Part shown: in pieces, positions 12,168-17,075 of the stretch | How the letters are laid out: every line of letters starts with the position of its first letter | How positions within the stretch are numbered: the stretch's first letter is position 1 | Origin: DASUTB01 sp036374835 | GTDB taxonomy: Bacteria > Actinomycetota > Actinomycetes > Jiangellales > Jiangellaceae | Length of the DNA: 17,075 nt | Assembly: GCA_036374835.1 (NCBI GenBank) | Contig: DASUTB010000030.1 | Location: 1-17,075, forward strand | Direction of reading: 5' to 3' | Notes under the pieces: model-generated | What the model saw: the letters and a program-made list of their open reading frames with translations, nothing else | What the model was told of the DNA's origin: nothing | Databases searched by the model: none | Made by a program: the position numbers and the translations under genes

Positions 12168-13061
12168 TCAGGCGACGAATACATCGGCGGCAAGCGCACC
12201 GAACAGCAGCGCCAGGTAGGTCGTTGACCAGTGGAACAGTCGCATCGGTTCCGGATCGCGGCCCCGGCGGATGCGGGTGTCGAGCTGGTGAGCTTGGGCG
12301 AGCAGCACCGTGCCCAACAGGACCGCGGCTACGCCGTACGGCCATGACGTCGCCAACGGCCACAGCAGGACAGAGGCGGCGACCGTCGCCCACGAGTAGC
12401 CGACGATTCGGCGGCCGACCCGCTCCGCGGAGGCGACGACCGGCAGCATCGGCACCCCGGCGGCGGCATAGTCATCACGGAAGCGCAGTGCGAGCGCCCA
12501 GAAATGCGGTGGCGTCCAGAAGAACACCACCAAGAACAGCACCAGCGGTGTCCACGTCAAGGTTCCCGTCACCGCGGCCCAACCGATGAGCACCGGCGCG
12601 CACCCCGCTGCTCCTCCCCAGACGATGTTCTGTGGGGTACGGCGTTTGAGCAGCAGCGTGTAGCCGACGACGTAGAACAGGATGGCCGCCGCTGCAAGCG
12701 CGGCGGCGAGCACATTGGTGGCGACCACCAGGATCAAGGTCGCTACCAGCCCGAGGGCGGCCCCGAACCCAAGGGCGGCTCGTGGGCCCACCACGCCGCG
12801 CGGCAACGGCCGGCGCCTGGTACGCCGCATGACCTGGTCGATGTCCCGGTCGAAGTAGCCGTTCAGCGCGTTCGCGCTTCCGGCCGCCAGCGTGCCTCCC
12901 ACGAGCGTGGCGGTGGCCGTCTGGAGCGGTGGCAGGCCGTCGGCGGCGAGGATCATCGCGGGCACCGTCGTCACGAGGAGGAGTTCGATGATCCGAGGTT
13001 TGGTCAACGCCACGTAAGCGCGGACCGTGTCCGCGGTCCGCGCCGCCGTCGCGACCGTCAA
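12168..13061 (-). CDS. ctaB: Protoheme IX farnesyltransferase (heme O synthase)
   Basis: An integral membrane prenyltransferase of the UbiA superfamily that converts heme B to heme O using farnesyl diphosphate. Visible are the conserved YVALTKPRIIELLLVTT start, the first Asp-rich motif NGYFDRDIDQVMRRTRRRPL and the second RFRDDYAAAGVPMLPV, with about nine hydrophobic helices. From the TTG at 13061 it has 297 residues, the normal size. That TTG overlaps the TGA of the upstream small gene, so translation is probably coupled. The reading frame stays open further upstream but has no ribosome site there. A later GTG at 13013 is possible. It supplies heme for the oxidase encoded in the same operon. 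Confidence 0.92.
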   Translation of the reverse strand: MTVATAARTADTVRAYVALTKPRIIELLLVTTVPAMILAADGLPPLQTATATLVGGTLAAGSANALNGYFDRDIDQVMRRTRRRPLPRGVVGPRAALGFGAALGLVATLILVVATNVLAAALAAAAILFYVVGYTLLLKRRTPQNIVWGGAAGCAPVLIGWAAVTGTLTWTPLVLFLVVFFWTPPHFWALALRFRDDYAAAGVPMLPVVASAERVGRRIVGYSWATVAASVLLWPLATSWPYGVAAVLLGTVLLAQAHQLDTRIRRGRDPEPMRLFHWSTTYLALLFGALAADVFVA

Positions 13062-13255
13062 CGGTCCGACGTCTCGGGAGCACGCTCCTGCGAGACCGCA
13101 TCTTGCCGCTTGTGCCGGTCGACGAACTGCCGCCACGTCGCTTCGTCCGACCACATGGCCAGGCGGTAGAACGTCCAGATCAGGCCGCAGAACAACCCGC
13201 TCCCGACGATGAGCCAGAAAATCCACCATGCGGCGGGCACATCAGGTCCGTGCAC
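13058..13255 (-). CDS. Small single-pass membrane protein of the oxidase operon
   Basis: A 65-residue protein with one strong membrane helix (AAWWIFWLIVGSGLFCGLIW, about 8-28) and a charged, soluble C-terminal tail (WRQFVDRHKRQDAVSQ). It lies between ctaE and ctaB and overlaps the ctaB start, so it is part of the operon. I prefer GTG 13255, which has GAGGAGGG at good spacing; a GTG at 13273 lies right behind the ctaE stop with no ribosome site. No family is recognised. It may be a small structural subunit of the oxidase, comparable to subunit IV. Confidence 0.68.
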   Translation of the reverse strand: MHGPDVPAAWWIFWLIVGSGLFCGLIWTFYRLAMWSDEATWRQFVDRHKRQDAVSQERAPETSDR

Positions 13256-13274
13256 ACTCCTCGCCCTCCTCACG

Positions 13275-13865
13275 TCACATCAGGTAGAAGATCACTTCTA
13301 TCGCGAGCCACACGACAAGGAGGAACGCCCAGAACCAGTAAGCGACGTCCAAGAGCGTTCGTCCACCGGCAAGTCGACCGCGCCGCGCCTGGACGGCAAG
13401 CCCGGCGACGAACGCCGCGCCCGCCACCAGATGTAGCGCGTGCGCGCCGGTTGCGAGGTAGAAGGTACCCCCGAAGTCGCTTGCCGCGTCGAGCGCCGGA
13501 TCGGCCCAGCCGATGCCCGACCCCACGGCCGTCACGAGGCCAAGCACCGCCGCCGCCCACAATCCGGCCGCCGCGGCCGGCCACCGGTCGCGGCGCGCTG
13601 CACGCCGGGCAATGTGCATCGCGGCGAAGCTCGCCACCATCACCGCGGTCAGCACCAGTGCGAAGCCGTCATCCAGGTCAGCCGGCCGGGCGGTGCCGGC
13701 GAGCAGGAACCGGATCGCGAACACCGGCACGAAGATCATGGTCTCGGCCACGATGAACAGCGCGAGACCGAACAGCCGGGTCCGCCGCTCCCGCTGCTCA
13801 CCGAGCTGGAGGTGTTCAGCCGTCTCCGGCGAGCTGTCGTCGGCGGGACGTGTCGAGACCGTCAT
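13275..13865 (-). CDS. ctaE: Cytochrome c oxidase subunit III
   Basis: A 196-residue protein with five hydrophobic helices, the size of the short bacterial subunit III. Typical are LFGLALFIVAETMIFVPVFA in the first helix, GTFYLATGAHALHLVAGAAF, and the terminal YWFWAFLLVVWLAIEVIFYLM. Subunit III has no redox centres; it stabilises subunit I and its proton-uptake side. The ATG overlaps the ctaD stop by 4 nt. The soluble N-terminus of about 30 residues is charged. Confidence 0.93.
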   Translation of the reverse strand: MTVSTRPADDSSPETAEHLQLGEQRERRTRLFGLALFIVAETMIFVPVFAIRFLLAGTARPADLDDGFALVLTAVMVASFAAMHIARRAARRDRWPAAAAGLWAAAVLGLVTAVGSGIGWADPALDAASDFGGTFYLATGAHALHLVAGAAFVAGLAVQARRGRLAGGRTLLDVAYWFWAFLLVVWLAIEVIFYLM

Positions 13866-15844
13866 GTGTGATCACCTGCCTCGTCGTCCGGGTGGTGGCG
13901 CTGTGGGCCCGGGTTGCCCGGCGCACTACCGGCGCCGATGCCGGCGGCCTCCAGGCTCGTCCGCTGTGGCTCGGGCTCGAGCGGCCGTGGACGCACGCCG
14001 GGAATGGGAACCATGCCCGGCTCGGGCGCCGCATCCCCGTAGCTGTAGAAGTCGGCCAGCACGAGCGGCTCGATCTCGAAGTTCTCCCGCGGCGGAGGAG
14101 AGGACGTCTCCCATTCCAGCGTCTTACCGCCCCACGGATTCGGCCCTGCCGGCGGTCCGGTGGCCCAGGAGTACACCAGATTGATCAAGTGAAGGATCAG
14201 CGCAAGGCCGAGGAACGCGGCCAGGATGGAAATGGCGATGTTGACCGGCTCCATATAGTCGAGGTACGTGGCGATCCGCCGGTTCATCCCGTCCAGGCCG
14301 AGGAAGTGCATCGGGAAGAACGTCGCGTTGAACCCGATGAACAGCAGCCAGGCCGCGACCTTGCCGAACGCCTCGTTGAACATCTTTCCGGTGTACTTCG
14401 GGAACCAGTAGTACAACCCAGCCAACCAGGCGAAGATCATTCCGCCGACGATGACGTAGTGGAAGTGGGCGACGACGAAGTACGTGTCCGTCTCGTAGAA
14501 GTCCGCCGGAGCGTCCGCGAGGAACACACCGGAGACGCCACCGAGGAGGAAGGTGAGCATGCTGAACAGCACCAGCAGCATCGGCGTGGTCAGCCGCACC
14601 CGGGACAGCCACAGCGTGCCGATTGCGGACAGGTACACCAGCCCGGTCGGAATGGATATCAGCTCGGTCGTCGACATGAACGGGATGAGTCGCGCGTCCG
14701 CCGATGTCGCGAACATGTGGTGCGCCCACACGATGCTGCTCATCAGCGTGATCGCGAGGAATCCGCCGACCACCCACCGGTATCCGAACAGCGTCTTGCG
14801 GCCCATGACCGCAAGGATCTCCAGCCACAAGCCCCACGCGGTCAGCATGATGATATAGACCTCGGGATGACCGAACATCCAGAACAGGTCCTGCCACAGC
14901 AGCGGCAACCCGCCGTCGGCGGCGAAGAACGTCGTGCCGGCGACCCGCTCCATGATCCCCATGACCATCGCCACCCCGATCTCGGGCACCCAGACCAGGT
15001 TGAGAACCGACGTAAGCAACATCGTCCAGACGAAGATCGGCAGCCGGCCCCAGGTCAGCCCCGGCGCCCGCATGAAGACCGTGGTCGCGATGACGTTGAT
15101 CGCGGTCAGCAGTGACGCCAGCCCCAGCGTGTAGACGCCGAGGTAAAAGAGCAGCTGACCGGCCGCATTGTCCGCCCCAAGGGGCTGGTACGAGGTCCAG
15201 CCACCCTGAAAGCCGCCGACCAGGGGACTTGCGATGATCGCCAGCACACCCGGCGGGATTAACCAGTAGCTCGTCGCGTTCAGCCGGGGAAACGCCATGT
15301 CCTCCGCGCCGATCATCAGCGGGACGAAGTAGTTGCCGAATCCGCCCACGATGGCCACGACCGACACGGCGAACAGCATGAGCGTGCCGTGGATGCTCAT
15401 CAGGTTGTTGTAGGCCTCCGCGGTCGGGAGCAGGTCCAGCTCGGCCGTGGCCAGCTCAGTGCGCATGACCATCGCCAGCAGGCCGGCCAGTCCGAACGTC
15501 ACACCCGCGGTGACGAGATACTGCAGCCCGATCACCTTGTGGTCGGTGTTGAAGCGGAAGTACCGCCAGCGTCCCGTACCCTCGTCCCACTCGGAGCTTC
15601 CGCCGTAGAGCGGGCGGACGACGGTCTCCCACCCGCCGATGCCGAGCTGCCAGCCGGCCAGGCCGGTGACGTACCCGACGACAAGGGCGAGCTCGGTGAA
15701 TTGACGCTCGCCCTGGAGGACCGCCGTGACCAGCGCTCCAACGGCGAAACCGGCCAGGCCCCACAGCGCCGCCCGCAGCAGCGGCCCGAGCCCGGCCAGC
15801 GCCTCAACCGAGCGCTTAGGAGTGGTGCTCGTGTCGACCGCCAC
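13862..15844 (-). CDS. ctaD: Cytochrome c oxidase subunit I with N-terminal membrane extension
   Basis: A 660-residue heme-copper oxidase core. Ligands seen: H152 (IHGTLMLF, low-spin heme), H326 with Y330 (FGHPEVY, CuB and cross-linked Tyr), H375/H376 (WAHHMF, CuB), H460 and H462 (AHFHYV, high-spin and low-spin heme). D-channel residues N171, D182 and E328 are present, so it is A-family-like. In the K-channel motif IPTGxK the Lys is V403 (IPTGLVYL). Residues 1-80 add two membrane helices before the usual core, and the last 90 residues are a Pro-rich cytoplasmic tail. The GTG at 15844 overlaps the ctaC stop (TAGTG), with GGAGGTGGGC upstream. Confidence 0.95.
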   Translation of the reverse strand: MAVDTSTTPKRSVEALAGLGPLLRAALWGLAGFAVGALVTAVLQGERQFTELALVVGYVTGLAGWQLGIGGWETVVRPLYGGSSEWDEGTGRWRYFRFNTDHKVIGLQYLVTAGVTFGLAGLLAMVMRTELATAELDLLPTAEAYNNLMSIHGTLMLFAVSVVAIVGGFGNYFVPLMIGAEDMAFPRLNATSYWLIPPGVLAIIASPLVGGFQGGWTSYQPLGADNAAGQLLFYLGVYTLGLASLLTAINVIATTVFMRAPGLTWGRLPIFVWTMLLTSVLNLVWVPEIGVAMVMGIMERVAGTTFFAADGGLPLLWQDLFWMFGHPEVYIIMLTAWGLWLEILAVMGRKTLFGYRWVVGGFLAITLMSSIVWAHHMFATSADARLIPFMSTTELISIPTGLVYLSAIGTLWLSRVRLTTPMLLVLFSMLTFLLGGVSGVFLADAPADFYETDTYFVVAHFHYVIVGGMIFAWLAGLYYWFPKYTGKMFNEAFGKVAAWLLFIGFNATFFPMHFLGLDGMNRRIATYLDYMEPVNIAISILAAFLGLALILHLINLVYSWATGPPAGPNPWGGKTLEWETSSPPPRENFEIEPLVLADFYSYGDAAPEPGMVPIPGVRPRPLEPEPQRTSLEAAGIGAGSAPGNPGPQRHHPDDEAGDHT

Positions 15845-16617
15845 TACTGCCCACCTCCAACCTCGGTCACCCACTCGTCGAACTCGGCGGCGGTGACGAT
15901 GCTCACCTCGGCGGCCATATCGGCGTGCCCGATGCCGCACAACTCGGCGCACTGCACCCGCAACATCTCGCTGGTGCCGATATCGCCGATGCGGTCCGGT
16001 GTGATGTGAAGCTCGGTGGTCGCACCAGGCACCGCGTCCTGCTTGAGGCGGAACGCTGGGATCCAGAACGAATGGATGACATCTTCGGACGTGATCACGA
16101 AGCGCACCGGCTGATCGACCGGCAGCACCAACTCGGGCTGGTTCTCGACTCCCTGCTCCGGATAGGTGAAGCTCCACTCCCACTGCTGTGCGGTGACCTC
16201 GACCACGAGCGGGTCCGGCTCGTCCCGCGCATCCCAGATCTCCATCAGCCCGGTCACGCCGGGATGGATGATGACGAGCACCGCGAGCGCGGTCGTCGTT
16301 CCCAGCCAGGTCATGGTGTAGCCACGGTGGGTACGGACCTGGACGGCGCTGTCGGTCAGATCGTCGGGCCGCGCCCGGAATCGGATCATCGCGTATACGA
16401 CCGCGACGAGTACGAACATGAAGACCGGGATCACGAGGTAGAAGAGGAACAGGATCGCATCGTCGGCCACCGCACCCTGCTCGGCAGCTAGGAACGGGAA
16501 GCTGTCCGCGGCCCAGACCCGTACGCCGATGACCCCGGCAACGGTCAGCACGACCCAGCTCAGTCCGGCCACCAGAAGATGGCGTCGGGCGTTCGGCCGT
16601 CCAGGCTGCTCGGTCAT
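15844..16617 (-). CDS. ctaC: Cytochrome c oxidase subunit II (CuA protein)
   Basis: A 257-residue protein. Hydrophobic helices lie at about 13-33, 54-80 and 103-120, then a periplasmic cupredoxin domain. The CuA ligand set is complete: H182 (DVIHSFWIP), C223, E225, C227, H231 and M234 (QCAELCGIGHADM). The segment QQWEWSFTYP is the aromatic patch for electron entry. It accepts electrons from a soluble or membrane donor and passes them to heme in subunit I. There is no fused cytochrome c domain, so an external donor is needed; the cupredoxin upstream is a candidate (inference). ATG 16617 is preferred over a GTG at 16632. Confidence 0.95.
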   Translation of the reverse strand: MTEQPGRPNARRHLLVAGLSWVVLTVAGVIGVRVWAADSFPFLAAEQGAVADDAILFLFYLVIPVFMFVLVAVVYAMIRFRARPDDLTDSAVQVRTHRGYTMTWLGTTTALAVLVIIHPGVTGLMEIWDARDEPDPLVVEVTAQQWEWSFTYPEQGVENQPELVLPVDQPVRFVITSEDVIHSFWIPAFRLKQDAVPGATTELHITPDRIGDIGTSEMLRVQCAELCGIGHADMAAEVSIVTAAEFDEWVTEVGGGQ

Positions 16618-16651
16618 AGCTCCACCACCCACGAGGTTGTCGTCAAGGCCG

Positions 16652-17075
16652 TCATTCGACGATCGTCACCGTCCCCAACATCCCGTTCGCATAGTGTTGT
16701 CCGGTCTCGGCGAAACAGCCCAACTGCCACTCACCGGGCTTGTCCGGGACGACGAAGCTGATCGTCGACGTGCCGACCGGCTCCAGCTCGACCATGAAGC
16801 CGTGGTCGCCATGGCCGCCCATGTCGGCCATACCCTCCTCGCCGTCCTCCGCGTGCTCGTCTTCGGCGTGCTCGTCGCCCATATCCATCTCGTCCGACTC
16901 GCCGTCCCCCATATCCATCTCGTCCTCGTCGGCATGCTCGTCCCCCATATCCATCTCGCCCTCGTCGGCATGCTCGTCCTCGTCGGCGTGCTCGTCCCCC
17001 ATATCCATCTCGCCCTCGTCGGCATGCTCGTCCTCGTCGGCGTGCTCGTCCCCCATATCCATCTCGCCCTCGTCG
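16652..17075 (-). CDS. Cupredoxin-like protein with acidic Met/His repeat, C-terminal part (start beyond the right edge)
   Basis: About 140 residues are visible; the frame is open to the window end, so the start and any signal peptide lie outside. The visible N-terminal part is a repeat of Met, Asp, Glu and His. The C-terminal part (from HGDHGFMVELEP) is a cupredoxin domain: STISFVVPDKPGEWQLGCF, then C-x6-H-x4-M (CFAETGQHYANGM) and GTVTIV, the ligand loop of blue copper proteins. It is probably exported, and may donate electrons to the oxidase or store and deliver copper for CuA and CuB. It is the first visible gene of the oxidase operon, 34 nt before ctaC. Confidence 0.8.
   Translation of the reverse strand, partial: DEGEMDMGDEHADEDEHADEGEMDMGDEHADEDEHADEGEMDMGDEHADEDEMDMGDGESDEMDMGDEHAEDEHAEDGEEGMADMGGHGDHGFMVELEPVGTSTISFVVPDKPGEWQLGCFAETGQHYANGMLGTVTIVE
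16832..17075 (-). repeat. In-frame 54-bp tandem repeat coding for MDMGDEHADEDEHADEGE
   Basis: At least two full 54-bp units lie in line at the right edge (marker CCCCCATATCC at 16942, 16996 and 17050, each 54 bp apart), then shortened variants towards 16832 (MDMGDEHADEDE, MDMGDGESDE, MDMGDEHAEDEHAED). Copies near the edge are identical in sequence, a sign of recent expansion. Every unit keeps the MDMGD-(E)H pattern, so the Met/His/acidic composition seems selected. The array continues past the window. Confidence 0.9.

Noticed and set aside
13062..13229. Extended N-terminus of CtaB
   Set aside because: It overlaps the small membrane protein gene in another frame, contains no ribosome site and does not resemble heme O synthases. 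The TTG at 13061 gives the usual length.
13850..15115. Long plus-strand open frame (421 codons) opposite ctaE and ctaD
   Set aside because: The minus strand carries the full oxidase subunit I with all ligands. The plus frame is His/Arg/Glu-rich mirror sequence with no motif or ribosome site.
15845..16183. N-terminal extension of subunit I upstream of 15844
   Set aside because: This stretch overlaps ctaC, which has complete CuA ligands. The extension is Arg/His-rich shadow sequence, and GTG 15844 has its own ribosome site.
16832..17075. Repeat array as a CRISPR
   Set aside because: The 54-bp units are directly adjacent, in frame and translated. There are no unique spacers.

Overview
The window is high-GC, gene-dense DNA with strong GGAGG-type ribosome binding sites, GTG/TTG starts and ATGA-type overlaps. 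Its protein families (DUF1918, DUF1876/Rv1738-like, Rv1733c-like, actinobacterial-style oxidase cluster) point to an actinomycete (Actinomycetota). I cannot name the genus. No rRNA, tRNA, CRISPR array or insertion sequence was seen.

Region 1 (1-3512) is a block of small stress and dormancy proteins: a CBS-domain protein cut by the left edge, a VOC/glyoxalase-fold protein, DUF1918, DUF1876 (Rv1738 family, ribosome-hibernation-like fold), an AhpD-like carboxymuconolactone decarboxylase, two unrecognised small proteins, a universal stress protein and an Rv1733c-like membrane protein. Several of these families belong to the hypoxia (DosR/DevR) regulon in Mycobacterium tuberculosis. The intergenic spaces carry 16-bp sites resembling the DosR box, in four places as tandem pairs 22 or 24 bp apart.

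Region 2 (3580-5576) is a plus-strand operon: a possible 17-codon leader ORF, a stand-alone cyclic-nucleotide-binding domain protein, a hydrogenase-gamma-like FAD/NAD/[2Fe-2S] reductase and a hydrogenase maturation protease. No hydrogenase small or large subunit gene lies in or next to it, which is odd.

Region 3 (5618-9699) is a minus-strand three-gene ABC system (small membrane protein, ATPase, 812-residue FtsX-type permease), divergent from a TetR-family regulator that may be made from a leaderless mRNA.

Region 4 (9802-12115) is a second and more unusual ABC operon: an FtsX/MacB-type permease, an ATPase carrying a C-terminal YHS metal-binding domain, and a SHOCT membrane protein with a His/Met/Trp-rich N-terminus. 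Its promoter holds the best DosR-like box of the window, directly abutting a perfect TACCCCC-T-GGGGGTA palindrome of the copper-sensor (CsoR) operator type. I read this as a candidate copper- and hypoxia-responsive membrane system. I regard it as the most interesting object here.

Region 5 (12168-17075, minus strand) is a heme-copper oxidase operon read from the right edge leftwards: a cupredoxin with an Asp/Glu/His/Met-rich tandem repeat (start outside the window), ctaC, ctaD, ctaE, a small membrane protein and ctaB (heme O synthase), with overlapping or closely spaced ends. Subunit I keeps the heme and CuB ligands and the D-channel residues but has Val where the K-channel Lys normally sits. 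Taken together the window suggests a low-oxygen, redox and copper-handling island: stress proteins, redox partners, terminal oxidase and a metal-linked ABC system.
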